Source: JAWAFC01 sp038890815
GTDB lineage: Archaea > Micrarchaeota > Micrarchaeia > Burarchaeales > JACRGF01
NCBI GenBank assembly: GCA_038890815.1
Contig: JAWAFC010000003.1
Location: 62,001-126,000, forward strand
Length of the DNA: 64,000 nt
Direction: 5' to 3'
The notes beneath the pieces were generated by a model. It did not search any database, had not been told where the DNA came from, and worked only from the letters and a program-made list of their open reading frames with translations. This document shows, in pieces, positions 50,696-58,980 of the stretch (positions within the stretch are counted from its first letter, which is position 1; every line of letters begins with the position of its first letter). The position numbers and the translations under genes are program-made.

Positions 50696-51417
50696 CGTTT
50701 CAACACCTCGCTTTTCTCCACAACGCCGTCCTTCAGATAGACGATGCGCTTGGAGTGCTCAGCGATGTCCATATCGTGCGTTACGCATATAATTGTTTTT
50801 CCATCCCTCGCATTCAGCTCGCACAGGATTTCCATGATGTCGTGGCCCGTCTTGGTGTCGAGGTTTCCGGTGGGCTCATCGCACAGGAGAATAGAGGGGT
50901 TGGTCACGAGCGCGCGGGCGATGGCCACTCTCTGTCTCTCCCCACCTGACAGCTGGCTTGGCAGACGGTGTAGCTGTTCGGCCAGTCCGACGCGTGCCAG
51001 CGCGGCCTCAGCGCGCTGCTTTCTCGTGGCGTTATCAACGCCCTGAAACACAAGGGGAAGCGCGGCGTTCTCCCACGCTGTCAAGGTTGGGAGAAGATGA
51101 AAGAATTGGAAAACGAAACCGATTTTCCTCCCGCGGAAGTCGGCACGCTCATCCTCGCTCATCCTCGTGGCATCGATGTTGTCGATGAAAATCTTTCCCG
51201 AGGTTGGGGTATCGAGGAGGCCTATGAGGTGCAACAGCGTGCTCTTGCCGCTGCCGCTCTTTCCCATGATCGATACGAATTCGTGCTCGCGGACAACGAG
51301 GTCAATGCCGCGAAGCGCATGTACCACAGTCTCATCGAGGTAGTAATCCTTCGTCACGCCCGAGAGCCTGATGATTGGTTTGCCGAGCGCCCTCGGTGCG
51401 CACCTCTGCGTGCTCAT
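50692..51417 (-). CDS. MacB/LolD-type ABC transporter ATPase
   Basis: 241 residues. Walker A GKSGSGKST, signature LSGGERQRVAIARAL, Walker B ILLCDEPTGNLD and the H-loop CVTHD are all present. Family members power FtsX-type permeases such as the one encoded at 47960-49162. Start lies five bases after the ftsY stop, continuing the long translation operon. Confidence 0.93.
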   Translation of the reverse strand: MSTQRCAPRALGKPIIRLSGVTKDYYLDETVVHALRGIDLVVREHEFVSIMGKSGSGKSTLLHLIGLLDTPTSGKIFIDNIDATRMSEDERADFRGRKIGFVFQFFHLLPTLTAWENAALPLVFQGVDNATRKQRAEAALARVGLAEQLHRLPSQLSGGERQRVAIARALVTNPSILLCDEPTGNLDTKTGHDIMEILCELNARDGKTIICVTHDMDIAEHSKRIVYLKDGVVEKSEVLKR

Positions 51418-51421
51418 GGCA

Positions 51422-52645
51422 TCAGCTCATTATCTGCTCCGCGATCGCCCGTGGGTCGAATGGGGTGAGATCGGCATATCCCTGTCCAGTGCCGATGAAC
51501 CACACGGGCACGCCCGTGGCGCGCGCGATGCTGAGCGCGCTGCCCCCTTTGGCGTCGCAATCGAGCTTGGTGAGTATCACGCCATCGAGGCCGACCGCAG
51601 CATCGAAGGTCCTCACCTGCTCAACGATGGCATGGCCGGCGATGCTCTCGCCCACAAAGAGCTTGAGATCTGGCTTTGTCACGCGCGCTATCTTCTTCAG
51701 CTCATCAAGCAGGTTTATGTTTGTTTCCTGTCTGCCCGCGCTGTCGATGAGCACGACATCGATGCCGTGCGCGGCGGCATAGTTTATGGCATCGAAAGCC
51801 ACTGCCGCCGGATCGGCGCCATACCTGTGCTGTATCGCCTTTATGCCGAGCTTGGCCGCATGCCAGGCGGTCTGCTCTATGGCGGCCGCGCGCCAGGTGT
51901 CGGATGCGCTGAAGATACAGGTGAATCCTCTCTGCATGAGCAGGTGCGCCAGCTTGGCCATCGTTGTTGTCTTGCCTGCTCCATTCGGCCCGAGAAAAAG
52001 GATTTTGAAAGGCCTATGCTGGGCTCGCGCCTGTGCCACGAGCTCAAACAGGTCGGCATGCGGCTTTGTCATCACTTCGATCAGCGTATCCTTCACGGCA
52101 TTCCTCACAAAACCCCCAACCTCATCTTTCCTCACCCTTCTGCCCACAAGCCTGCGCTGCAGCTCAGCGTTTATCGCCTGTGCAGCCTCCAGCGCTACAT
52201 CGGCTTCAAGCAATGACAGCTCAAGGCTGTCGAGCAGGTCATCGATGTCCTTATGCTTGAGCTCTATCTCATTGAAAATCAGCCCGCGCAGCGTGCTCTC
52301 AAGGCTGAGCTTGACAGGGAGTCCCTTCTCCTCCGGCTTCTTGAGTGGCCTCGTGATGAGCGAGGTTACGGCTCCGAGAAGCCCGGGCTTCTCCCCTCCT
52401 TTTCCGGCTTCTGTGTGCGCGCGCGTGATGCTGCGCTCCGCTCTCTTTTCAACTTCTTTCTTAGCTGCCGCGGCAGGCTCGGCCCGCGCGCTTTTTTTCG
52501 CGCGCTTTTGCCCAGCCGCGCGCTTTTTCTTTTCCTCAGCCCGTCCCTCTTCCTCAGCCCGCCCTTTCTCCTCGAGTTTTTTCTCTGCCCGTCCGGTGAG
52601 AGAATCGATAAAACTCATTATCTTCTGTTTGAGCAGGCCGAACAT
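51422..52645 (-). CDS. ftsY: Signal recognition particle receptor FtsY
   Basis: 407 residues. A basic/acidic low-complexity N-terminus (about 15-85, Lys/Glu/Arg/Ala) likely touches the membrane; the N domain (about 105-190) and G domain follow. GTPase motifs: GPNGAGKTTTMAKLA, DTWRAAAIEQ, DSAGRQ and TKLDCDAKGG. Docks SRP-ribosome complexes to the translocon. Confidence 0.95.
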   Translation of the reverse strand: MFGLLKQKIMSFIDSLTGRAEKKLEEKGRAEEEGRAEEKKKRAAGQKRAKKSARAEPAAAAKKEVEKRAERSITRAHTEAGKGGEKPGLLGAVTSLITRPLKKPEEKGLPVKLSLESTLRGLIFNEIELKHKDIDDLLDSLELSLLEADVALEAAQAINAELQRRLVGRRVRKDEVGGFVRNAVKDTLIEVMTKPHADLFELVAQARAQHRPFKILFLGPNGAGKTTTMAKLAHLLMQRGFTCIFSASDTWRAAAIEQTAWHAAKLGIKAIQHRYGADPAAVAFDAINYAAAHGIDVVLIDSAGRQETNINLLDELKKIARVTKPDLKLFVGESIAGHAIVEQVRTFDAAVGLDGVILTKLDCDAKGGSALSIARATGVPVWFIGTGQGYADLTPFDPRAIAEQIMS

Positions 52646-52646
52646 G

Positions 52647-53081
52647 TCACTCGCTTCTGCTCATGATGCGCTTGGCCTCGGCATCGAGCTCGCGCAACCT
52701 CTTGGCCAGCTCGGCGAGCGCGGACTCAAGACGCTCCCTCGTATCCTCAACCACTTTGAGCCTCTTCTCAAGCGTCTCGATGGTCTCGGCGATGCTCTTC
52801 TCGGTTATTATGTTGCTGCCTATCTCAACGAGCGCCCTGTCTCCCCCTGTTATTGTGGCATTCACAAAGACTCCAGCGCCGATGGGCAGCAGCACATCGC
52901 CCCCTTTCATCTCTTTCAGGTTTTTCAGCGTCTCGATGGTAGCTCTGATCTCCACGATGCTGGACTGGAGGCTGGCGATCTGATTTTGGATGTTTGCGCC
53001 CTGCTGCTGGGCTGACTGAGCCTCGAGCGCGATGCGCGACAGCTCATTTCTCTTCTCTTCACTGAGCTCCGGCATGTGCAT
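52647..53081 (-). CDS. pfdA: Prefoldin alpha subunit
   Basis: 144 residues. Two long coiled-coil helices (about 5-50 and 95-140) flank a beta-hairpin region with GGDVLLPIGAGVFVNATI, the prefoldin alpha core. It forms an alpha2-beta4 holdase with the beta subunit, which is not in this window. The start lies inside the end of the eL20 gene; the second codon (ATG at 53081) is preferred to GTG at 53084. Confidence 0.93.
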   Translation of the reverse strand: MHMPELSEEKRNELSRIALEAQSAQQQGANIQNQIASLQSSIVEIRATIETLKNLKEMKGGDVLLPIGAGVFVNATITGGDRALVEIGSNIITEKSIAETIETLEKRLKVVEDTRERLESALAELAKRLRELDAEAKRIMSRSE

Positions 53082-53256
53082 CACTTACCATCTCAATCCT
53101 TTCTATTTTTATATATGGGCGTTTGAGCCCATGAGCGGCCCCCAGCAGCGCATAGGTCTGCTCGCGCGCTGCCCTCTCGCTGGGGGCCTCAACGGCCTTG
53201 GAGAACTTTCTGGCCTTTCCCCCCAAATACATAAGCCCCTGCACCACGAATTTCAT
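53059..53256 (-). CDS. rpl18a: Ribosomal protein eL20 (LX/L18a)
   Basis: 65 residues. Matches the archaeal LX half-length form: MKFVVQGLMY, then KARKFSKAVEA, AREQTYALLGAAHGLKRPYIKI and the final ERIEMV. Large-subunit protein. Overlaps the start of pfdA by about 23 bases. Confidence 0.9.
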   Translation of the reverse strand: MKFVVQGLMYLGGKARKFSKAVEAPSERAAREQTYALLGAAHGLKRPYIKIERIEMVSDAHAGAQ

Positions 53257-53260
53257 GGAA

Positions 53261-53578
53261 TCACCTCACAGGGGTTCCTGCCGGAACATCTTTGTCGGTC
53301 GTCAGCAGCGCAATCTGTCCACCAGCATCGGCTACCAGCAGCATTCCCTGGCTTGTGATGCCGCGGATGGTGCGCGGCTCGAGGTTGGCCAGCACGATGA
53401 CCCTCCTCCCAATGAGCTCCTCTGGCACATAGTGTGTGGCTATGCCGGCCACGAGCGTGCGCTCGCTGCCGATGTCGACAGTAAGCCGGAGCAGCTTGTC
53501 GGTTCCGGCCACACGCTCGGCAGCGCGCACCACTCCAACGCGCAGCTCAAGTTTTCTGAAATCCTCAATCGCTATCAT
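53261..53578 (-). CDS. tRNA-binding OB-fold protein (MetRS beta/Trbp111-like)
   Basis: 105 residues. EMAP-II-type OB fold with FRKLELRVGVV at the N-terminus and the LANLEPRTIRGITSQGMLL signature. In archaea this stand-alone domain dimerises and helps methionyl-tRNA synthetase or acts as a general tRNA-binding protein. Start overlaps the aIF6 gene by 14 bases. Confidence 0.88.
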   Translation of the reverse strand: MIAIEDFRKLELRVGVVRAAERVAGTDKLLRLTVDIGSERTLVAGIATHYVPEELIGRRVIVLANLEPRTIRGITSQGMLLVADAGGQIALLTTDKDVPAGTPVR

Positions 53579-54239
53579 CCACCATCCCCAACGCCTGGTC
53601 TATGCGCGCCAGCTCAAACCCAGAGGTTGGCTCGCCCGTCAGGTATCCCCTGCTGTTGGCCACCAGGCAAAGCCCCACAAAGGGCACGCCCATGTTGCAA
53701 GTCCCAATGCCCCCTTTCACCTTAAGTACGCTCTCAATTGTTTGCAGCTCTTCGGCATTGGCATCGTTGTGCGCCAGGAAGCCCCTGTTTGTGGCCACGC
53801 ACACGCTCCCCACTGTGTTGTAGCCAGCGATTGAGGTTGGCACGACCTCGACTCCCAGCGCATCGCTTATCCTCGCCATCTCCTCCCTCCTCATCCTTGG
53901 GTTGGCCAGCGCGCCCTTATCGTTAGCCACTATGTTGTTTCCGAGCGCGGTGTATTGTGTTCTCACCACCGCCACATTTAGGCCGGCGCGCTTGAGCGCA
54001 GCGATCTCCTCGCTGAAAGCGATTGCGGGCAATACAATGCCGTGGGAGTTCAGCACGCAGTACAGGCCCACGAGGTTGGAGTCGGCTATGCCGATCTCGA
54101 GCACATCTGTGCGCAGCACACGCCCCAGCGCGCGCCTGAAGTCCGGCGGTGCCCGCCCCACCACCGCGATGCTCTCGCTGGCACGCGCGAAAAGGCCCGG
54201 AAAGGCGTTTCCCTCTATGAGTACTTTGGCTGCGTGCAT
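53565..54239 (-). CDS. eif6: Translation initiation factor aIF6
   Basis: 224 residues forming five quasi-identical alpha/beta repeats (NSHGIVLP, NDKGALANP, TNRGFLAHND, NSRGYLTGEP as repeat turns). Binds the large ribosomal subunit and prevents early joining. Follows the eL31 gene by two bases, the usual archaeal order. Confidence 0.95.
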   Translation of the reverse strand: MHAAKVLIEGNAFPGLFARASESIAVVGRAPPDFRRALGRVLRTDVLEIGIADSNLVGLYCVLNSHGIVLPAIAFSEEIAALKRAGLNVAVVRTQYTALGNNIVANDKGALANPRMRREEMARISDALGVEVVPTSIAGYNTVGSVCVATNRGFLAHNDANAEELQTIESVLKVKGGIGTCNMGVPFVGLCLVANSRGYLTGEPTSGFELARIDQALGMVDDSD

Positions 54240-54241
54240 GC

Positions 54242-54544
54242 TCAGGCCTTGCCTCCCTGGGCCTTTTTGGCTTCTTCCGCGCCTATTGTCTGCGCGGGCA
54301 GCACACGCACCACACCATCCTTGTCGCGTCTGGCGAGCACACGTATTCTGCGAGGCGGTTTTTTTATCCCTCGTGCGAGCAGGAGGGCGTTCAGCTTGCC
54401 CTCGATGATCACCCTGGCCGCTTTGAGGTGCCTGGAGACAAAGGCGCGCACGAGCTCGACCGCCCTGCGCCCGCGCTTTACTCTCGGCTTTTCAAAGGCC
54501 TTGCGCAGCGGAATCGTGTAAATGCGCTCGATCTCCTCAGCCAT
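54242..54544 (-). CDS. rpl31e: Ribosomal protein eL31
   Basis: 100 residues. The ATG at 54544 gives MAEEIERIYTIPLRKAFEK, the family N-terminus, with GGAGTGA (overlapping the eL39 stop) upstream. RRAVELVRAFVSRHLK is the core helix. The C-terminal tail is Ala/Glu/Lys-rich. Confidence 0.93.
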   Translation of the reverse strand: MAEEIERIYTIPLRKAFEKPRVKRGRRAVELVRAFVSRHLKAARVIIEGKLNALLLARGIKKPPRRIRVLARRDKDGVVRVLPAQTIGAEEAKKAQGGKA

Positions 54545-54548
54545 GCGC

Positions 54549-54737
54549 TCACTCCGCCAGCTCCCGCTTGGCATGTGGCGTGCCGAGTTTGAGCTTGTTC
54601 GTCCGCCAGTGTCTCCTGAAAAGGTTCTGCCTCACACGCCTGGCTGTCTTGAGAACCACAAATACCGGCACAGGCCTGTTCTGTTTGAGAAATTTTCCCA
54701 ATCTCCTCTTCAGTTTGCTCGTCTTCACCCTGCCCAT
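54549..54737 (-). CDS. rpl39e: Ribosomal protein eL39
   Basis: 62 residues, about 11 longer than the usual 51. Core KLKRRLGKFLKQNRPVPVFVV and RRHWRTNKLKLG match the family, which lines the exit tunnel. The extra C-terminal tail (TPHAKRELAE) is acidic-basic and unusual. Confidence 0.92.
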   Translation of the reverse strand: MGRVKTSKLKRRLGKFLKQNRPVPVFVVLKTARRVRQNLFRRHWRTNKLKLGTPHAKRELAE

Positions 54738-54738
54738 C

Positions 54739-55059
54739 TCATTCGCCCCCCTTCCTCACTATCCTTATCTCACCTTCCCTTCTGGCGGTCAGGCGCGCGA
54801 GCAGCGCGCGCAGTTGCGCCTCACTCACCTTTTCGGTGAGCTGTCTTGTTTGGGCGAGATAGAGCAGCAGTTGCACGACGTTCTCATATAGCTCGGGATT
54901 GGCCAGGCGCACGTTCGCAAGGCGGGCGTAGGCCTCTGGGGTGCAGATGTGCTTGAGTGCCAGCTTTCTCTGAGCTTCCTGTATTTGGGCTGCCTGAAGC
55001 TCAGCGAGCTTTTCCCTCAAGCGCTTTTCTCGTAGGGCGGCCAACTCCTCGTCCTCCAA
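54739..55059 (-). CDS. PDCD5-family DNA-binding protein
   Basis: 106 residues. Helical N-terminus (ELAALREKRLREKLAEL), then TPEAYARLANVRLANPELYENV and a C-terminal RKGGE typical of archaeal PDCD5-related proteins, usually encoded beside eS19 and eL39 as here. TTG start with GAGGTGG four bases upstream. Confidence 0.9.
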   Translation of the reverse strand: MEDEELAALREKRLREKLAELQAAQIQEAQRKLALKHICTPEAYARLANVRLANPELYENVVQLLLYLAQTRQLTEKVSEAQLRALLARLTARREGEIRIVRKGGE

Positions 55060-55068
55060 GCAACCACC

Positions 55069-55476
55069 TCAGGCCCCAGCAACCTCCTTTGCGATATTGT
55101 CGAGGAAGGCACGGCCCTTTTTTGACAACGCCCTGCCCCCCTTTCTCTTCTCAACAAAACCCACTGCCTCCATCTGCTGAAGCGCTTTGCGTATGATGTT
55201 CCCGCCCGCGCGCGCAAACCTCTCCCTCTTCACCCCCCTCTTTTTGCGCCCGCCGTAAGCCACACGCAGGCGCCGCACCCCAACGGGCTCATTGAGATAG
55301 AGCTTCCTGAGCAGGCTGGCGCATCTAATAAACCAGAAGTCCTTTTGCTGTGGTGCCCTCTCGGCGTGCACACCGCTCTTGACAAACTTGAGCCAAGCGG
55401 GCGGCTTGACTTCGGGAATTTCCTTGAGCTTTGCCGCGGTGCGCGCGATGAGCTTGTGTGCTGGCACATCGAACAC
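55069..55476 (-). CDS. rps19e: Ribosomal protein eS19
   Basis: 135 residues from a GTG at 55476, giving the family N-terminus (V)FDVPAHKLIARTA. Core segments PPAWLKFVKSGVHAERAP and DFWFIRCASLLRKLY, and GNIIRKALQQMEAVGFVEK near the end. A TATA-like TTAAATAA at 55517-55524 suggests that transcription can start here independently of the upstream rnp4 gene. Confidence 0.93.
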   Translation of the reverse strand: MFDVPAHKLIARTAAKLKEIPEVKPPAWLKFVKSGVHAERAPQQKDFWFIRCASLLRKLYLNEPVGVRRLRVAYGGRKKRGVKRERFARAGGNIIRKALQQMEAVGFVEKRKGGRALSKKGRAFLDNIAKEVAGA

Positions 55477-55520
55477 GGTGACCAGAAAAACACCCGCAAT
55501 ATTTTTGGGGAATAAGTTAT

Positions 55521-55829
55521 TTAACCTCTCCGCGCCTTGGGATAGGGAAAGCGTTTTGCATAGCCGCAGGCCAGGCAGGCATACTCGGCCACGCGCTGTC
55601 TGGAGAGCAGGCGCACACGCAACGTACGCCCGTGCAGCCAGGGCGCGCTGCACTTCTTGCAAAAGGCCAGTTTGATCTCTCTCGGAAAACGCAGGAGGAA
55701 GCGCGTGCCGAGGCGCCTGGCGAGCCGCACATACCTCCTTGCTCGCTCGGCATTGCCATCTATCCAGGCATGGCGGGCGAGGGACAGGAGGATGCTCACC
55801 CTCTCGCGCGCGATCTGCTTGATGTTCAT
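55521..55829 (-). CDS. rnp4: RNase P protein component 4 (Rpp21)
   Basis: 102 residues. Helical N-terminus (ARERVSILLSLARHAW) then a zinc ribbon with FCKKCSAPW and YACLACGY. Part of archaeal RNase P, which trims tRNA 5' ends. The ATG overlaps the cysteine desulfurase stop by one base. Confidence 0.9.
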   Translation of the reverse strand: MNIKQIARERVSILLSLARHAWIDGNAERARRYVRLARRLGTRFLLRFPREIKLAFCKKCSAPWLHGRTLRVRLLSRQRVAEYACLACGYAKRFPYPKARRG

Positions 55830-56968
55830 CACATCAGCTCGGAGATCCCCTCGAGCGTTTCGGCGAGCTTGGCCGCCTCCGCCAGTGTGTTATAGAGGTA
55901 GAATGAGGCGCGCACCGTGCCATTCACCCCAAGCCAGCGGTGGAGGGGCAGAGCGCAGTGATGGCCCGAGCGCACACATATCCGGCCCGCCTCATCGAGC
56001 GCGGCCGCCACATCGTGCGGCGACAGGCCGCGCACATTGAAAGCCAAAATGCTCGTCAGCTCCTTCCGGTCCACGTATGTCTCGATGGCTGGGTTTTCGG
56101 AAATCAGCTCGAAGGCCTTTTGGCAGACCTCCCTATCGTGGGCGAAAATGTTCTCCATGCCGATGCGCTCAAGATAGTCGCATGCCGCTGCCAATGCCAG
56201 CGCGCCAGCGATGTTTGGCGTGCCGGCTTCCCACTTGTCTGGGCTTTTGGCAGGCATGAATGTCTCCTCCTCCACGTGCGCGATGGTGCCCCCTCCCCAA
56301 AAAGTTGGCTGCAGCTTTTCGGCCAGCTCAGCCCTCATCCACAGCACGCCAATGCCAGTGGGCGCAAGCATTTTGTGGCCCGAAAAGGCAAGGAAGTCAC
56401 ATCCGAGCTCCTTCACATCTATTTTGAAATGTGGCACGCTCTGCGCGGCGTCAACAAGCAACAGCGCATCGCCCTTCTCCCTGGCCACCCTCTCGACGGG
56501 CGCGATTTTGCCCAACACGTTTGAGACATGGCCCAGCGCGATGAGCCTGCTCCGAGCAAAATCGTAGTCCTTCTCAATGCGCACCCTCACCCCCCTTTTC
56601 TTCAGCTGAAGCCAGGGGAGCAGGTTGGAGTGGTGCTCGAAAATTGTTGTGGAGACCACATCGCCCCTCCGCCACGGGATTGCCGAGGCGACGATGTTTA
56701 TGGCCTCGGTGGTGTTTTTGGTGAAGATTATCTCCTCCGGCTCAGCGCCTATGAATTTTGCAACGCGCGCTCTGGCCCGGTCATACATCTCGCTGGCGGT
56801 GGCGCTCAGCCGATGTAGCCCTCTGTGAATGTTGGCTTTGAATTGCCTGTAGTAGCTTAACTCGGCCATGAGCACTGGCTCGGGCGTGAGGCTGGTAGCC
56901 GCGCTGTCCAGATAGATTATGTCTGTGGCGAGAATGGGGAAATCAGCGCGTATTTTTTCAACATCCAT
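55829..56968 (-). CDS. Cysteine desulfurase, SufS/CsdA type
   Basis: 379 residues. PLP enzyme that frees sulfur from cysteine for Fe-S clusters or tRNA thiolation. PLP lysine in FSGHKMLAP, DAAQSVPH aspartate-binding motif, and catalytic Cys in RSGHHCALPLHRW. Slightly short for the family. No SufBCD or IscU gene is adjacent. The ATG has an AT-rich TATA block (TATAATTATAT, 56988-57000) about 25 nt upstream. Confidence 0.92.
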   Translation of the reverse strand: MDVEKIRADFPILATDIIYLDSAATSLTPEPVLMAELSYYRQFKANIHRGLHRLSATASEMYDRARARVAKFIGAEPEEIIFTKNTTEAINIVASAIPWRRGDVVSTTIFEHHSNLLPWLQLKKRGVRVRIEKDYDFARSRLIALGHVSNVLGKIAPVERVAREKGDALLLVDAAQSVPHFKIDVKELGCDFLAFSGHKMLAPTGIGVLWMRAELAEKLQPTFWGGGTIAHVEEETFMPAKSPDKWEAGTPNIAGALALAAACDYLERIGMENIFAHDREVCQKAFELISENPAIETYVDRKELTSILAFNVRGLSPHDVAAALDEAGRICVRSGHHCALPLHRWLGVNGTVRASFYLYNTLAEAAKLAETLEGISELM

Positions 56969-56971
56969 GGA

Positions 56972-57000
56972 AGAATTTAGAAGCTCTCCATATAATTATA
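56972..57000. promoter_or_regulatory. Overlapping divergent promoters of cysteine desulfurase and pus10
   Basis: TATAATTATAT (56988-57000) serves the minus-strand desulfurase; GAATTTAGAA (56972-56981) lies about 23 nt before the pus10 ATG. The two elements lie within each other's transcript start regions. Confidence 0.45.
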
Positions 57001-58109
57001 TGGCTTTGTGCAGGCTGTGCGCCTCGCTGTGGGGGGAGCGCGGGCGCGCGGCGGAGAAAAATTGCCGGCTGTGTGCCGGAAAGGTCTGGTCACCGGCCAT
57101 GAGACTGACCAAGGGCGCGCTCGGAGAGCTTGGCAAGCTCGAATGGTCCTCTTTTCAGGCTGCTTCAAGCCTGCCCGATGAAATACTGGCGCGCGAAGAG
57201 GCGCTCTCAGAGGTCAAAGGACTGCAGAAAATCCCACTGAAGAGCTTGCTGAACCAGCTCGTGGCAGCGAAGATCGCCGCGGCATTTCCGGGCGCGCGGG
57301 CCGAGGGCAGGGAGCCGGATGTCAGGGTGTTGGTTGACCTGTTTCGCGGCCGCGTTTTAGTCGAGCCCCAGCCACTCTTCATCGCCGGCAGATATAACAA
57401 ACTTTCCCGCGGCATCGCGCAGAGCAGATGGGACTGCTCCTGCAGGGGGCGCGGTTGTCCGCGCTGTGGGGGAAAGGGAAAAATGTATGTCAGTGTCGAG
57501 GAGCTCGTGGGTGGCATATTGCGGCGGCTCTTTGAGGCCGAGGGCACAAAATTCCATGCGAGTGGCCGGGAGGATGTCGATGCGCGCATGCTCGGCACGG
57601 GCCGTCCTTTCGCGCTCGAGTTGATAGCGCCGAGAAGGAGGCGAATATCCGAGAGCGCGCTGGAGCTGCTCATAAACGCCTCAACCGATGATGTGAAGGT
57701 TAGGGAGCTGCGGTTTGTGGGAAAGAGCTTCGTCGAGGCGCTCCACAATGCCAGGCTTGACAAGCGCTACAGGGCGCTCGTTGAGGTGGAGGATGCTCCA
57801 CGCGCGGCGGCCCAGCTTTCCAGCCTGCGTTTTCCTCTCAGGCTTGTCCAGCGCACTCCCACGCGCGTGTTGCACCGCAGGGCCGATAAGGAAAGAAGGA
57901 GAAAAATTTATTCGCTCAGCGCGAGAGAGCTCGGCGAGCGGCTGCTTGAGCTCGAGGTGGTGGCAGAAGCCGGCACCTATGTCAAGGAGTTCGTGAATGG
58001 GGATGGTGGTCGCACCAGGCCGAGCATTGCCGAACTGCTCGGAAGGGAGGCGAAGGTGCTTGAGCTCGATGTCATCGATGTGGAGCGAGTGATCGATGAC
58101 TGGTGGTAG
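57000..58109 (+). CDS. pus10: tRNA pseudouridine synthase Pus10
   Basis: 369 residues from the ATG at 57000. N-terminal zinc site with CRLCASLW and NCRLCAGKV, a THUMP-like region with an extra DCSC...GCPRCGGKG cluster, then the catalytic domain: HASGREDVDARMLGTGRPF (catalytic Asp) and GTYVKEFVNGDGGRT near the end. Makes pseudouridine 54 and 55 in archaeal tRNA. Confidence 0.95.
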   Translation: MALCRLCASLWGERGRAAEKNCRLCAGKVWSPAMRLTKGALGELGKLEWSSFQAASSLPDEILAREEALSEVKGLQKIPLKSLLNQLVAAKIAAAFPGARAEGREPDVRVLVDLFRGRVLVEPQPLFIAGRYNKLSRGIAQSRWDCSCRGRGCPRCGGKGKMYVSVEELVGGILRRLFEAEGTKFHASGREDVDARMLGTGRPFALELIAPRRRRISESALELLINASTDDVKVRELRFVGKSFVEALHNARLDKRYRALVEVEDAPRAAAQLSSLRFPLRLVQRTPTRVLHRRADKERRRKIYSLSARELGERLLELEVVAEAGTYVKEFVNGDGGRTRPSIAELLGREAKVLELDVIDVERVIDDWW

Positions 58110-58119
58110 CGGTGGTGGT

Positions 58120-58980
58120 ATGGAGTTGGAGCTGCTGAGGGTCGCCATCGCCGTGCTGGGAACGGCGGCGGCCGCGGCTTTCGATGTTTTCAACAACCGA
58201 AATGTGCCCAACTGGCTTACCTATGCATTCGTAGGCCTTGGGCTTGCCATCAACCTGGTTTTCGAGCCAGCTCTTTTGGCGAGCGCGCTGCTGCCATCCG
58301 CCATCATCTTTCTTTTCGGCTGGCTTCTGTGGCAGGATGGGCAGATCGGCGGTGCCGATGTGCTCATCCTGGCCGGCCTGGCGCTCCTTCTGCCTCAGGC
58401 GCCCACGCTCTTCCTTGAGAAGCCAACACTGCCCTCGGGCATGCCATTTGTGGTTTCAATTTTTGTGCTCTCAGGCATTGTCTTCCTCGTGGCCTTTACG
58501 CTCAGGAGCATTCCAGCCGTCGTGCGCGCCGTGGGGAGGGGCGAGGCAAAGGTGAGCCATGCCGGCCTGGCATATGCGCTCGCCCTACTGCTTCTGGTGT
58601 GGTTTTTTGTCATGGCCGGTTTTGGCCTCACCCAGCACTACATTGTTTTCTTGATTGTGGTGATGGCATGCGCGGCCTTTGTGCTCGCCTTTAAGGAAAC
58701 AATCACTGACAGCCTCATCGAGCGAGTGCCGCTTAGCAGCATAGAGGAGGAGGACATCCTTGCCATCGATAGAATGGATCCTGACATTGTGCGGAGGTGG
58801 AGGTTGAGAAGGCTCCTCACGCGTGAGGAGCTCGCCAAGCTGAAGAAAACCCGCCTGAAGGAATTCCCTGTGCTCAAAAGGCTACCGACCTTTCTGCCCT
58901 GGGTGCTGATCGCGTTGCTGATTTCGTTGAGGTACGGAGACTTCCTCTCACTGCTCACCGCGCTGGCGTTGGGTCAGTGA
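58120..58980 (+). CDS. A24-type prepilin/preflagellin peptidase-like protein
   Basis: 286 residues, about seven TM helices. The two catalytic aspartates of the GxGD family are visible in FDVFNNRNVPNW and GQIGGADVLI (GGAD instead of GxGD). A cytoplasmic loop (about residues 205-255) rich in Arg/Glu/Asp is longer than in FlaK. Likely cleaves class III signal peptides of pilins; no pilin operon is in the window. The ATG at 58120 follows a GGTGGTGGT run; a start at 58096 overlapping pus10 is the alternative. Confidence 0.78.
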   Translation: MELELLRVAIAVLGTAAAAAFDVFNNRNVPNWLTYAFVGLGLAINLVFEPALLASALLPSAIIFLFGWLLWQDGQIGGADVLILAGLALLLPQAPTLFLEKPTLPSGMPFVVSIFVLSGIVFLVAFTLRSIPAVVRAVGRGEAKVSHAGLAYALALLLLVWFFVMAGFGLTQHYIVFLIVVMACAAFVLAFKETITDSLIERVPLSSIEEEDILAIDRMDPDIVRRWRLRRLLTREELAKLKKTRLKEFPVLKRLPTFLPWVLIALLISLRYGDFLSLLTALALGQ

